Made by a program: the position numbers and the translations under genes
Notes under the pieces: model-generated
Told to the model about the DNA's origin: nothing
The model's input: only the letters and a program-made list of their open reading frames with translations
Database searches by the model: none
Shown: positions 33,534 to 43,343 of the stretch, piece after piece
How the letters are laid out: each line of letters starts with the position of its first letter
Position numbering within the stretch: the first letter of the stretch is position 1
Assembly (NCBI RefSeq): GCF_018449775.1
Contig: NZ_JAAVVB010000001.1
Coordinates: 930,001-994,000, forward strand
DNA: 64,000 nucleotides
DNA from: Mucilaginibacter sp. dw_454
GTDB lineage: Bacteria > Bacteroidota > Bacteroidia > Sphingobacteriales > Sphingobacteriaceae
Direction: 5' to 3'

Positions 33534-35555
33534 TTAATTGACTGTAATTTTATATAAATAAGCGCCCTCTTGGGTAAATGAAATGGCGGTATTTTTTGTA
33601 AGATTAACATTTTCACCTCCTAAAACCTCAGTCAACTTGTATTTCTTCCCCGGCATAAGCCTCAGTCTATCGGCGTCTATTACAATATTAGCAGCCTGTT
33701 TCTTATAGTTAAATACAGCCAGGTAAATGGAGTTATCATCTTTGCGGATAAATTGCTGAGCGGCAGCATTATCTATGCCAGATTCAACCGGCATAAAGGC
33801 TTTGCCACTTTTGAGGAATTGTTTTAATTGAGGCGCTTGCAGCCATTCTTTAACTTGTGCTTGCCAGTCGGCTGTTTTACTGTAATCATCCCCTAAAATA
33901 ACCGAACCTGTAATTAGTGCGGAGATAAGCCGGGCCCGGTTAGCGCCTGCATTTTCTTTTTCAAACACGGCGTGATCTGCATCAACATAATCGTAAATAT
34001 AAGTTTGCCACCAACCGTAGGTTACGCTGTTTAAGGTGTACTCTGCATCTTTTATCGAATGAAATGAATCGCAGGCAATGCGGCGCATGTGCACATATCT
34101 GGCAGTGGCTAAAGATGGCGATATAGCAGCATATAGCAGCATGGAGTTATCTAATACTTTATTTATAGTCTCCATCCCTACCCTAAAGGCTTGCATGCCT
34201 GTGGTAACGTTAGGATCATAAAAATGAGTAGATTCTACCGCGCCATGACCCAGAAAGTCAATCTTGATCATTTTGAAGCCGGTTTCTTTTAATTTACCTA
34301 AAACATAAGCAATACGCGCTTGGGTACCAGGATGGGTTGGGTCGAGCGCGCGGCCGCCATCCAGATCATGATAACCTTTACTGGTTTTAGTCCACATGTC
34401 AGCATATTTATAATTACTGCCTTCTGCTGTACGGTCAGGGTTCTTACCCCAGTCGGTAAAAGGAGCCCAATATACACCGGGTTGCAGGTTTCGCTCTTTG
34501 CAATAATTTACAAAGTCTTTCAGTTTTGAAAAATCGCCACTAAAGCCGCCGTGTACCATATTGTCCCAAAAAGAATCAAGGTCTATATACGCGGTACCGT
34601 CTTCATTACGGAATTTAGGAATTTGTTTGTCAAAAAAGTCTGCAACTCCCGTCGCGTTTTGATAATTTAGATGTACGCCAATCACACCCCAGCTATTCCA
34701 GCCTATCGGCGTGGCTTTACTCCATGGCTTAACATAGCGTCCATCTACAATGCTATTAGTACGTGCATAGGTTTCCAGCCCTTTGCGCCAGTCTGCAAAA
34801 TAACCGATAAACATCTTGGGCGATTTGATTACCTCTCCATTCAACGAGCCATGAGCCATCGAGTCGCGGGTTATAGCTAATTCATTCAATCCACCAAATA
34901 CCTCTAGCCGACTGATTACTCCATTAGCACCTAAACTTTTAATGCCGCTTTTCCAGTTGTCGTGTTGTAAAGATCCAATCACCAGTCCTTTCCGTGAAGC
35001 GTCATTGTAAATTACTCCAACTTCTGAGCTGGTAGTAACCTCATCACTCAGATTTTTAGACTGATATCTGATGAAAGTGTCATTATCAAAAGGCACAAAT
35101 AATGTTCGCAAGTTACTGCCGGCATATAAATTAGCCTGGTTGGCAATAACCGGCGCCATATAGTTCGAGCTTAAGTCGTGGCCATCAATTTCTAATTCGG
35201 TAACAACAAAGTCTCTGTTAGTATAGCAATAAAACAATTGCTTCATCACAGGCGCATTTTGCCTGGTTGATCTAATAATTAACAACTTGCCGCTGCCCAA
35301 TAGGTCGCGAAGCGGCTGTATTGTAACCGTATGTTTGACATAATCTTTAGTTTGATATTGATCATTACCGTTAGCGTAAGCTGCTGCGGCATTTACCAAA
35401 ATCAATTTGCCGTTATACTTTACAGTGAAAGTGCCGGTATTGGCATTAACTATTAACTGATTGTTTTTTCCAAAAGGAACGATTTGCTGAGCAGTTACCG
35501 CCATACAATAGGCAGAGGCTAAAACGAAGACAAGAACAAGTTTAATTCGTAACAT
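33534..35555 (-). CDS. GH36-like alpha-galactosidase, exported
   Basis: A 673-residue protein with signal peptide ending near VTAQQ. An N-terminal beta-sandwich (to about 270) precedes a (beta/alpha)8 barrel: PIGWNSWG (283-290), YIDLDSFWDN, GVYWAPFTDWG, and GFKMIKIDFLGHG with the likely nucleophile D433; D496 in RRIACDSFHS is the candidate acid/base. A C-terminal beta domain follows. This layout is of GH36/GH27 clan D enzymes that release alpha-galactose. The exact specificity is open, as clan members also take N-acetylgalactosamine or other sugars. It shares strand and direction with the serine hydrolase gene 62 bases upstream. Confidence 0.82.
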   Translation of the reverse strand: MLRIKLVLVFVLASAYCMAVTAQQIVPFGKNNQLIVNANTGTFTVKYNGKLILVNAAAAYANGNDQYQTKDYVKHTVTIQPLRDLLGSGKLLIIRSTRQNAPVMKQLFYCYTNRDFVVTELEIDGHDLSSNYMAPVIANQANLYAGSNLRTLFVPFDNDTFIRYQSKNLSDEVTTSSEVGVIYNDASRKGLVIGSLQHDNWKSGIKSLGANGVISRLEVFGGLNELAITRDSMAHGSLNGEVIKSPKMFIGYFADWRKGLETYARTNSIVDGRYVKPWSKATPIGWNSWGVIGVHLNYQNATGVADFFDKQIPKFRNEDGTAYIDLDSFWDNMVHGGFSGDFSKLKDFVNYCKERNLQPGVYWAPFTDWGKNPDRTAEGSNYKYADMWTKTSKGYHDLDGGRALDPTHPGTQARIAYVLGKLKETGFKMIKIDFLGHGAVESTHFYDPNVTTGMQAFRVGMETINKVLDNSMLLYAAISPSLATARYVHMRRIACDSFHSIKDAEYTLNSVTYGWWQTYIYDYVDADHAVFEKENAGANRARLISALITGSVILGDDYSKTADWQAQVKEWLQAPQLKQFLKSGKAFMPVESGIDNAAAQQFIRKDDNSIYLAVFNYKKQAANIVIDADRLRLMPGKKYKLTEVLGGENVNLTKNTAISFTQEGAYLYKITVN

Positions 35556-35617
35556 GGGCTAATAGTTTGCACAAATTTATAACAACACCGATGTTGAAAC
35601 GAATACGGTGCGGGGCC

Positions 35618-37813
35618 TTAAGGTAACTTTGTTGTGAGTGTTAGCTTCCTGACAGAGAAACTGTCATTGCCTGAGAATAAATAGTACAGCGTTTTGCCAT
35701 TTTTGCTTATCCAATTGGCAGGCAAACTGCCCGATTCGCCCGGCCCCATATCCCATTCGCGGGTATAATAAACAGTTTTCCAGGGTCCCCACGGGTTGCG
35801 CGACTCAAAGATTCCTAAGCCACCTTTAAATCTTGGCCCCTGCTCCTCTTTATCGCCAGATAATGGAATTGTTTGACACCATAGGTAACGTTTCAGTGGA
35901 GCATCATAAGTCATGCCTGAGCGGTATGTTTTCCCGGGGTTTACATAGATAGGTTTTCTTTTGCGAACATCTTCAGACCAAATAGGCTTACCAGTACTAT
36001 TGTATCCCGCAAAGTATTGGTAGCTACGCCAATTTAAAATAAGGTTTTTGTTTACCCGGGTCATCACCATTTGATCTGCATATTTATAGGCACTGGCATC
36101 GTCAATGGAATACGTGTAGACGTAATCATCTTTTGCGCCTGCATTATTTTTACCGTAGTTCACAAAATTAGGGCAGCCAAAACTTACATCCAGTTTCCAG
36201 TCGGCCCAGGTCCAGGTTTTGCCGTGATCTGCCGAATAAGCCAACTGCGCGTTGTTAGTATTACGCACCCACATATACAGCCTGCCGCGTACCATAATCA
36301 TACCACTGGCCTTATACCCGGCAGCGCCATGCCCAACCCGCTCGCCCGATGGGGTACGAATATTTACACCGGATATATTTGGCGGCGTACCCGACACTTT
36401 AGCCAGGCCCATACTCAACTTGATATCCGTATAAGGTTTAAAACCGTTGCCGTCGCCGTAGGCCGTATACATCAAATTGTCATCGCCCCAGGTTGAGGGC
36501 CAGCAATCTCCGCCTTCAGCCAGACGGATAACCTCATTTGCCGGTGCAAAAGTAGCCGAAGTGATGAAATTGCTTTTTGGATATGGTGCTTCATCAACGG
36601 CATCTATCAGCGGGTTAAACACTTCGTTCTCCACAAACTTCCAATAACTTTTGCCGCTGAAATTAGGATTGATCGGCGTCCCCATCCTAACAAATATCAT
36701 TTTTAAACTCGGTATTACGATTAACAGTTGTTCGCCTGCACCTGCTCCAAAAAAAGCGTCGCGGGGTAATGATTTAAATATACCGTCATGGTTAGTAAAC
36801 CAACCTAAAGCAGCCGTTGGCCCAATATCATTTGTAGATTCGCCACGGCCTGGGATATTGGTTAATACCGAGAGGTCACTTACTCCTTTAATCCCCAATG
36901 CCTGTTTAATTACTGTTGAATCAATGATCTGTTGGCCCTGCCAGTTGCCACGCCGCAACACCAAGCGACCGATACGTGCAACCGCATCAGCGGTAAAAGC
37001 GGCACCACCCCAACCAGCTACCAGGTTCATACTATCCAACTTATATATGGTATTGTATCCTAAAGAATAGCTGCCTTTTTTTATGCCGATACGACTAAAA
37101 ACACGTTTATCTAAAAACGTGGCGATATCTTTATAAGGCGATTGCTGCAAACTCTTAGTAACCGCATAATTGAGCATAGCGATGCCGGGGTTACTGTATT
37201 GAGAGCCTGCGCCGGGTTTAAAAAGCACCTTGGCGCTATCGCGCGACAGGGTGAACGGATCCGGTTTTTTTCGCCAGAACATGCCTTTCCATCCAGGCAA
37301 ATCCATGTGGCGGTCTTTGTGCTGTTTAATCAGCGCGGCCTCTTCTTCATCCGTGCCTTCAGAATCATCCAAACCCGAGGTGTGCGTATCTAACTGCCTG
37401 ACAGTTATTGTTGATTTTACGTCTGATTTACGCCAGGCAGGTATATATAAACAAGCAGGCGCGTCGGCACTGATATAACCATCGGCAATTGCCGCATTTA
37501 AAGACATGCCGCTAACTAAAGCCTTGGCTAACGATGCCGTGCCACTGGTTTGTTCTTTATCGCTCCACCCTTTAGCATAAGCCTCACAAACAATTTTATC
37601 GTCTTTAATGATGAGTAGCTTGTGCGTGCCCTTGGTCATTAATACGTTTTTATAGGCTTCCAGTTTTTGAGGCGACATGCCCATGCTCTCCGGTGTAGCG
37701 TGTCCAAAAGCAAACTCTTTTTTTAAAGGATGGTTATTTTGCCCCAATACGATAAAGGGCAAAAAGGCTAATAAGCAATATAATATGGCAGATCGTTTTA
37801 TCTCAGGTACCAT
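35618..37813 (-). CDS. Serine hydrolase (beta-lactamase family) fused to DUF4185-like propeller domain
   Basis: A 731-residue exported protein of two parts. Residues about 35-410 are a class C beta-lactamase-type hydrolase with S94-L-A-K97, Y206-S-N208 and a late FFGAGAGEQLL block. Residues about 420-731 look like a five-bladed beta-propeller: EGGDCWPSTWGDDNLMYTAYGDG, YSADHGKTWTW, YDAPLKRYLWCQ and FESRNPWGPWKTVYYT resemble DUF4185/sialidase-like blades. Each half is known alone; the fusion is unusual. The protein may cleave an ester or peptide on a glycan held by the propeller, which is inference. It lies between a cupredoxin gene upstream and an alpha-galactosidase gene downstream on the same strand. 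Confidence 0.8.
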   Translation of the reverse strand: MVPEIKRSAILYCLLAFLPFIVLGQNNHPLKKEFAFGHATPESMGMSPQKLEAYKNVLMTKGTHKLLIIKDDKIVCEAYAKGWSDKEQTSGTASLAKALVSGMSLNAAIADGYISADAPACLYIPAWRKSDVKSTITVRQLDTHTSGLDDSEGTDEEEAALIKQHKDRHMDLPGWKGMFWRKKPDPFTLSRDSAKVLFKPGAGSQYSNPGIAMLNYAVTKSLQQSPYKDIATFLDKRVFSRIGIKKGSYSLGYNTIYKLDSMNLVAGWGGAAFTADAVARIGRLVLRRGNWQGQQIIDSTVIKQALGIKGVSDLSVLTNIPGRGESTNDIGPTAALGWFTNHDGIFKSLPRDAFFGAGAGEQLLIVIPSLKMIFVRMGTPINPNFSGKSYWKFVENEVFNPLIDAVDEAPYPKSNFITSATFAPANEVIRLAEGGDCWPSTWGDDNLMYTAYGDGNGFKPYTDIKLSMGLAKVSGTPPNISGVNIRTPSGERVGHGAAGYKASGMIMVRGRLYMWVRNTNNAQLAYSADHGKTWTWADWKLDVSFGCPNFVNYGKNNAGAKDDYVYTYSIDDASAYKYADQMVMTRVNKNLILNWRSYQYFAGYNSTGKPIWSEDVRKRKPIYVNPGKTYRSGMTYDAPLKRYLWCQTIPLSGDKEEQGPRFKGGLGIFESRNPWGPWKTVYYTREWDMGPGESGSLPANWISKNGKTLYYLFSGNDSFSVRKLTLTTKLP

Positions 37814-37863
37814 TATTAGGTAAATCGGTTAAACTAAGTTACTTAATTAATAAGCCTTAAAAC

Positions 37864-37903
37864 AACAATGGTGATAACGACCTGAGTCATTATCACCATT
37901 GTT
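37864..37903 (-). terminator. Hairpin after the cupredoxin gene
   Basis: A perfect 14-bp inverted repeat (AACAATGGTGATAA at 37864-37877, TTATCACCATTGTT at 37890-37903), 12-base loop, 22 bases after the stop of the cupredoxin protein gene (minus strand). On the minus strand it is followed by GTTTTAAGG, a short T-run. It probably separates that transcript from the serine hydrolase gene beyond. Confidence 0.7.
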
Positions 37904-37925
37904 ACATTTCAGTTATTGCTGTATG

Positions 37926-40010
37926 TTATTCTACAGTCAGTGTGCCTTGCATTACAAAATAGTGTCCCGGCACGGTACATACATAAGTGTATTTACCGGG
38001 TTTAGGTGCTACAAAGTATATCGTTTGAGACGAACCCGGGCCAACCAAAGTAGCATTGAACAATATCTTTGGCGTATTAGCTATGTAATTCAACTTAACA
38101 GCCTGTAATCCTAATTTAGTACCCAAATCACCTACCGCAATGGCATCACCCTGTGCAACAACTACGAAGTTGTGCGGCATGTCATCGTTATTGGTAAAGG
38201 TTAATTTAACCTTGCTGCCAGCTTTTAAAGTAAACTCTGTTTTGTCAAACTTCAAACCCGGTTTTGTGCCGATGGCTACAGTTTGATCAATCGTAGTCCA
38301 TGAAGCCGGTTTAGTGGTTTGGTTCTTCTTAAGCGCAACGCCATTTGATGGTGCTGCTTTAGCAGTTGATGGTTTTGCTTTACCCATATCCATGTTCATG
38401 CCTGCCATATCATGATCCATTTTTGGATGGCGTTTAGGTACATTTAGCTTTTCTCCATCAGGGATGTTATTTAATGTGTAATAAGCAACCGGGTGCAATA
38501 AACTAACACTATTATCGGCAGAAGTTACTGCTTTATCAACCTTTATTTCGTGAATATATTTTTCGCGAAGACTATCTGCTACTAATCTAACTTTTAAACC
38601 ATCTTCAGAAACAATAGCAGCGTTTACTATATGAACTTTTTCACGAATAGTAGCACTACCATATACCGGGTGATATTTATAAGTAAAACCAGTGATGGTA
38701 TAATTGTCCGGATCGGCAGCGGCTTTTTTATTAACCGGCTTGGTAAACTCAATCTCGAAACCATCCGGCATTGCTCTTACAGCTTTCATTTCGAAAGGGG
38801 TTGTTTTTGCCCATACCAAACGCTCTAAGCCAAATTCTTTTTGTCCGGTTGACCCCCAACCACGACTGGTTTGACCAACAAACAATGAATTATCAGCACC
38901 CCAGGCTAATCTTAATACACCTGATTCAAAACCCTCACGGAACGGGATTGCCGCGCCCTGGTATTGTCCTTTAACCTGCTCCAGGAAGACACGGTTGATA
39001 CGGCTTTGTGCCTGATCGCCCACCAAAACCTGACCTGCAAACGGGCCGAAGCTATCGTTATCAGGGATCTGAACCATTGACGACGTTGAGTTACCTAACG
39101 TACCGTGCGGAATCCAAACAGCAGGGGTTTTATATCCCTTTTTAATCTCGCCAGCTACTTCGGCTAACGTTTTGTAAGGACGATTAGGGTCACGATCTTC
39201 AATTTTACCTTCAGGGTCATTAAAACGAGGATTAACACGTGAGTAAATATCTTCGAGACGCACTTTTACCGGCGATGACGGATCGGCAGCCCAACGCAAA
39301 CCTGCAGGGTGCATGGCAAAATCACCACGATCTAGCTGCATAATATAGCCCGAACCTACCCAGTCGCCCTGGTTTTCGGCATAGAAATATTTACCATCAA
39401 TCAAACCCTGGCCGGCAGGAGAACGGAAACCGGTAGCATACGGGTGCATTTCGCCATCAGGAGTGATTTCTAAAGACCACGCCCTCCATGGCACTAAACT
39501 TTTACCTCTCCACCACTCATCATCAAAACCTACGTTCAAGTTAACCATCATGTTACCGTTAGGCATCACTACCGGCCCGTACGAATACTCGTGGTAGTTA
39601 CCAGATACAGGCCATGAGTAAACGGTTTCATAAACATCAGCCTTGCCATCACCATTTTTGTCAATCAGGTGAGTTAATTCGCCGCGTTGCACGCAATAAA
39701 AATCGCCTTTAACGTAAGCCAGGCCTAAAACCTCATGCATGCCGCTGGCAAACTTTTTATAGTAAGGCAAGCTACCATTTAACTGATAAGGATTTGAGAT
39801 AATCCAAACATCACCACGACGGGTTGATACACCCAAATCGCCGTTAGGCATCAAGGCCAAACCGCCAACCTCCAATTCTACTCCTTCAGGTGCCGGAACA
39901 CTGACAATGCGATAGTAATCTTTCTCTACAGGTACGTTTTGCGCGAGAACTACAGTACAGCTTAAACCAGCCACTACTGTAAGTAATATATTTTTAAAAA
40001 TAGCTTTCAT
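37926..40010 (-). CDS. Sorbosone-dehydrogenase-like propeller with C-terminal auracyanin-type copper domain
   Basis: A 694-residue exported protein. Residues about 25-400 form a beta-propeller of the soluble glucose/sorbosone dehydrogenase kind (VGGLALMPNGDLGVSTRRGDVWII, EVLGLAYVKGDFYCVQRGELTHL, GVLRLAWGADNSLFVGQTSRGW). A middle beta domain follows, then a Met/Lys-rich linker (KMDHDMAGMNMDMGK). The last 120 residues are a blue-copper cupredoxin with ligand motifs MPHNF and YVCTVPGHYFVMQG (His, Cys, His, Met). Such proteins move electrons from sugar oxidation. The gene 19 bases upstream encodes a DUF1080 protein, so both are likely part of periplasmic 3-keto-sugar metabolism. Confidence 0.85.
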   Translation of the reverse strand: MKAIFKNILLTVVAGLSCTVVLAQNVPVEKDYYRIVSVPAPEGVELEVGGLALMPNGDLGVSTRRGDVWIISNPYQLNGSLPYYKKFASGMHEVLGLAYVKGDFYCVQRGELTHLIDKNGDGKADVYETVYSWPVSGNYHEYSYGPVVMPNGNMMVNLNVGFDDEWWRGKSLVPWRAWSLEITPDGEMHPYATGFRSPAGQGLIDGKYFYAENQGDWVGSGYIMQLDRGDFAMHPAGLRWAADPSSPVKVRLEDIYSRVNPRFNDPEGKIEDRDPNRPYKTLAEVAGEIKKGYKTPAVWIPHGTLGNSTSSMVQIPDNDSFGPFAGQVLVGDQAQSRINRVFLEQVKGQYQGAAIPFREGFESGVLRLAWGADNSLFVGQTSRGWGSTGQKEFGLERLVWAKTTPFEMKAVRAMPDGFEIEFTKPVNKKAAADPDNYTITGFTYKYHPVYGSATIREKVHIVNAAIVSEDGLKVRLVADSLREKYIHEIKVDKAVTSADNSVSLLHPVAYYTLNNIPDGEKLNVPKRHPKMDHDMAGMNMDMGKAKPSTAKAAPSNGVALKKNQTTKPASWTTIDQTVAIGTKPGLKFDKTEFTLKAGSKVKLTFTNNDDMPHNFVVVAQGDAIAVGDLGTKLGLQAVKLNYIANTPKILFNATLVGPGSSQTIYFVAPKPGKYTYVCTVPGHYFVMQGTLTVE

Positions 40011-40029
40011 TTTGAATGATTTTATTGAA

Positions 40030-41490
40030 TTACCAGATCAATGAATACTGAGTAGATGAGCCCTTGTCCGTGTTTTTTATTGGCAGCAGCATCTCTTTAC
40101 CTTTTGCAGAATTGCGGATAACCGGTTTTACACCCTTATCCAGTTGCACATAATAGGTAAAGTCGTCAACACTATACAAGCCATTACCTAAGTCGGTAAT
40201 ATCCTTGGCGTCGGCTACGCGTGTAAACAGATCTTTTGGTGCTGCAAGCCCATCAACGCTTATTTTGCGTGTCAGCATTTTCCCGTCGTCGCTGGTGGTT
40301 TTATCATTGATTTTGATGCCATCAAAAATGTAGGTAAAGGTTGGTACGCCGGCTTCGTCTAATTCATAGCCTTTTTGACGGAAGATGCCTTTCTCCAAAG
40401 TGTCTGGCCAAGCCTGGTTGTCCTCATGAATTAAAGCCAAAGCAGGTTTGTCACTTAAGTTAATTACGCTACCAATAGCACGTGCATTACCGTCACCACG
40501 AGATAACCACATAGGTGAAGCGTCTAAGAATCCACCTTTCCAAATTTGGTATATGGTACCCAGTTCCAAATCAAAACCATAGCTAATGTTGTTTAACAGG
40601 CCAACACTGGCAGAATGTGTAACTCTTTTACCTGGAATATCGACAAAGCTTCGAAACACCACAGGCTCGCCTTTAACATCAACAGAGACCGGTTTATCAT
40701 TCGCATCCCAAACCTGGCGGCTGCCGTCAACACTCATAGTACTTACATGATTGCTGTAACGGAAATTTCTGAAAGCCACCGGGCCATGATCGCCTTGCAA
40801 ACGCAGCGGACCGGTAGCAGCTTCATTGGCAAATGCTGATCCGCGGGTTGGTGCTTGTAATTCGGCATTCTCTATGATAACTACGCCGTTCAGGATAATA
40901 CGAACTACACGTGCATTGGCTATCTTTTTACCCGATCCATCAAATTTTGGCGCCTGGAATTGTATGCGGATATTTTGCCAAAGGCCCGGTGCACGGCTCA
41001 CGTTAATACGCGGTGCCACACCGTCATAACCAAACTGGCCGGCAGGGCGGGTTTCGTCCCAACGCTCATAAACGGCGCCTAGGTCGCCACTGGTTAAGGC
41101 TTGTTTGCCCCAGCTATCCAATAATTGTATTTCATAACGTCCTTGCAGGTAAATGCCAGAGTTTGATCCTTTTGGCATGATGAAGTCTACGCTCAGGTCG
41201 ATGTCGCCATGCTCCATATTTGTGAAGATGTCTTCATTCTTCCCTTTACCAGGGATGCTCACCAAGACACCCTGACCGTCTTTTTTGGTCATGATCTCTT
41301 GTTTATTGAAATCAGCCATGGCTGAACCGGCTATTGACCAGTTGGCGCTTGGATTTTTAAATGCCGAAAGGTCATTCAGCGAGATTTGTTGCTGTAGTCC
41401 TCTGTCTTGTGCCGAAGCAAAAAAAGGGATACAGAGTGCCCATAAAAACACCTTTAATGGGACGCGTTTTAGCAGGTAATTGTGTTGCAT
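40030..41490 (-). CDS. DUF1080 (3-keto-disaccharide hydrolase) domain protein
   Basis: A 486-residue exported protein with signal peptide ending in FASAQ. The DUF1080 concanavalin-like domain lies at about 35-250: DIDLSVDFIMPKGSNSGIYLQG, YEIQLLDSWG and GPLRLQGDHGPVAFRNFR are typical. Members of this family hydrolyse 3-keto-glucosides. The C-terminal half (FRSFVDIPGKRVTHSAS, YGFDLELGTIYQIWKGGFLDASPMW) resembles the N-terminal part of large sugar-dehydrogenase/haem proteins that elsewhere are fused to the propeller now encoded by the next gene. The two genes may therefore be one machine split in two. First gene of the operon. Confidence 0.85.
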   Translation of the reverse strand: MQHNYLLKRVPLKVFLWALCIPFFASAQDRGLQQQISLNDLSAFKNPSANWSIAGSAMADFNKQEIMTKKDGQGVLVSIPGKGKNEDIFTNMEHGDIDLSVDFIMPKGSNSGIYLQGRYEIQLLDSWGKQALTSGDLGAVYERWDETRPAGQFGYDGVAPRINVSRAPGLWQNIRIQFQAPKFDGSGKKIANARVVRIILNGVVIIENAELQAPTRGSAFANEAATGPLRLQGDHGPVAFRNFRYSNHVSTMSVDGSRQVWDANDKPVSVDVKGEPVVFRSFVDIPGKRVTHSASVGLLNNISYGFDLELGTIYQIWKGGFLDASPMWLSRGDGNARAIGSVINLSDKPALALIHEDNQAWPDTLEKGIFRQKGYELDEAGVPTFTYIFDGIKINDKTTSDDGKMLTRKISVDGLAAPKDLFTRVADAKDITDLGNGLYSVDDFTYYVQLDKGVKPVIRNSAKGKEMLLPIKNTDKGSSTQYSLIW

Positions 41491-41676
41491 GATATTGATT
41501 TAAATAAGCAATCTAAAATTGGTTAATATTTAATTGGCTTGATCACAAAGATGTGATTTATAAAGATAAATATCAGCTTTTTTTACTTGTATAGTCAACT
41601 TTAATTTAAATTATTATTTACAAATAGTTATCCGGCATTTTGTCGCTTTTGTATGGTTTGTTGTATTTTTATTGCC

Positions 41677-43293
41677 ATGCACAACGCCGTAATACAGTAC
41701 TCATGCCTGCTGGCTATTGTTCTTTTTAGTGTGATGCTGGCCCAAAAGATAAAAGTGGCCTATCCTATTGTATTGGTATTGGTGGGGTTACCGCTGGGCT
41801 TTGTACCCTTTCTACGCGGAGTTGAGATCAAACCCGAATTGATCTTTGTGATCTTTTTGCCGCCGTTGCTTTATGAGGCTGCCTGGAACACATCCTGGAA
41901 AGACTTTTGGAAATGGCGGCGGGTTATCACCAGCTTTGCTTTGCCTGTGGTAATTCTGACATCTTGTGTGATAGCTTTCTTTGCTGCGCGATTTATACCG
42001 GGTTTTACCTTGGCTACCGGCTTCTTATTGGGTGGGATCATCTCTCCTCCCGACGCAGTATCAGCCAGTGCAATCTTGAAAAATGTCAAAGTACCCAAAC
42101 GCTTTGTCACTATTGTTGAGGGTGAGAGCTTAACTAACGACGCATCAAGCTTAGTGGTGTTTAGGTTTGCCCTGGCGGCAGTACTTACGGGCAGCTTTGT
42201 ATTCAGAGATGCTGCTGTCGATTTTGTGTTAGTGATTGTAATGGGAGTAGTTATTGGTATAGCCGTGGCCTTGTTGTTTTACGCTATACACCGTTGGCTG
42301 CCTACCTCTAACAATATGGATGTGATATTAACCTTTATAACGCCATATGTCATGTATATGGCTGCCGAACAGTTTCATTTCTCGGGTGTATTAGCGGTAG
42401 TGAGTGGCGGTTTGTTCTTATCGGCAAGGCAGCAGCAGTTCTTATCGCATCGCAGCAGGCTACAGGGTGTAAATGTTTGGGAGGCCGTTGCTTTTGTACT
42501 TAACGGTATTGTGTTTATCCTCATTGGCTTGGAGTTCCCTGTAATTGTTAAAGATTTAGGGCCGAACGGCTTAGCGCCGGCCATAAAGTATAGTGCTATC
42601 ATTATAGGCGTTTTGATTGTGACCAGGTTTATTTGCACATTTGGCGCTACCATCATAACCATGGTTATGTCTAAGGTCATTACTGTGGCCGACCCGCATC
42701 CCGGTTGGAAAGCTCCTATTCTGTTAGGATGGACTGGTATGCGCGGCGTGGTATCATTAGCTGCAGCGCTAAGTATCCCGATAGTGTTAAGCCCGGGCCA
42801 TCCTTTTCCTAACCGGGACATGATCTTGTTTATCACATTCAGCGTTATCTTGGCTACTTTAGTATTACAAGGACTAACCCTGCCAGCGCTGGTGAAACTG
42901 GTTAACATGCCTGATCCGGATTATACTGATGTGTCCGTCGAGCAGCAACGCCAGTTGGTTCGAAAGAAGCTGTCGTACTTGTCGCTTAAGATCCTGGACG
43001 AGGAGTTTGCCGAGTTCACTAAAACCAACGGCATGATTAAGTCCGTCCACTTGCGTTATGCCACAGATATGGAGTTGTTGAAAGATTGGGAGAAGGACGA
43101 TAACATAGCCCGTGCCAGCGACTTCTATAAAGACTACCGCAAAGTGATGGCCCGCCTGCTGCGCGAACAACGTAAATTGTTACTTACACTCAATAAAAAA
43201 GAGAATATAAGCGATACCTTAGTCAAACACCAGTTAGAACTGCTTGACCTGGAAGAAGAGAAGCTTCGTCAGCATTTTGACGCTGGTGAATAA
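41677..43293 (+). CDS. Na+/H+ antiporter, CPA1 (NhaP) family
   Basis: About 538 residues. Twelve or so membrane helices (1-420) with the CPA1 marks IFLPPLLYEAAWN, GGIISPPDAVSASAIL, EGESLTNDASSLVVFR (Asn-Asp ion site) and WTGMRGVVSLAAALSIP. The C-terminal 115 residues are charged and helical, a cytoplasmic regulatory tail. It exchanges Na+ (or K+) for H+ at the inner membrane. An in-frame ATG at 41653 adds MVCCIFIA, but the ATG at 41677 gives the start usual in the family (MHNAVIQYS) and is preferred. Confidence 0.9.
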   Translation: MHNAVIQYSCLLAIVLFSVMLAQKIKVAYPIVLVLVGLPLGFVPFLRGVEIKPELIFVIFLPPLLYEAAWNTSWKDFWKWRRVITSFALPVVILTSCVIAFFAARFIPGFTLATGFLLGGIISPPDAVSASAILKNVKVPKRFVTIVEGESLTNDASSLVVFRFALAAVLTGSFVFRDAAVDFVLVIVMGVVIGIAVALLFYAIHRWLPTSNNMDVILTFITPYVMYMAAEQFHFSGVLAVVSGGLFLSARQQQFLSHRSRLQGVNVWEAVAFVLNGIVFILIGLEFPVIVKDLGPNGLAPAIKYSAIIIGVLIVTRFICTFGATIITMVMSKVITVADPHPGWKAPILLGWTGMRGVVSLAAALSIPIVLSPGHPFPNRDMILFITFSVILATLVLQGLTLPALVKLVNMPDPDYTDVSVEQQRQLVRKKLSYLSLKILDEEFAEFTKTNGMIKSVHLRYATDMELLKDWEKDDNIARASDFYKDYRKVMARLLREQRKLLLTLNKKENISDTLVKHQLELLDLEEEKLRQHFDAGE

Positions 43294-43343
43294 ACCTATT
43301 ATGAACAGCGTGACTAACCATTGCGCAAATTTACGACTATACC

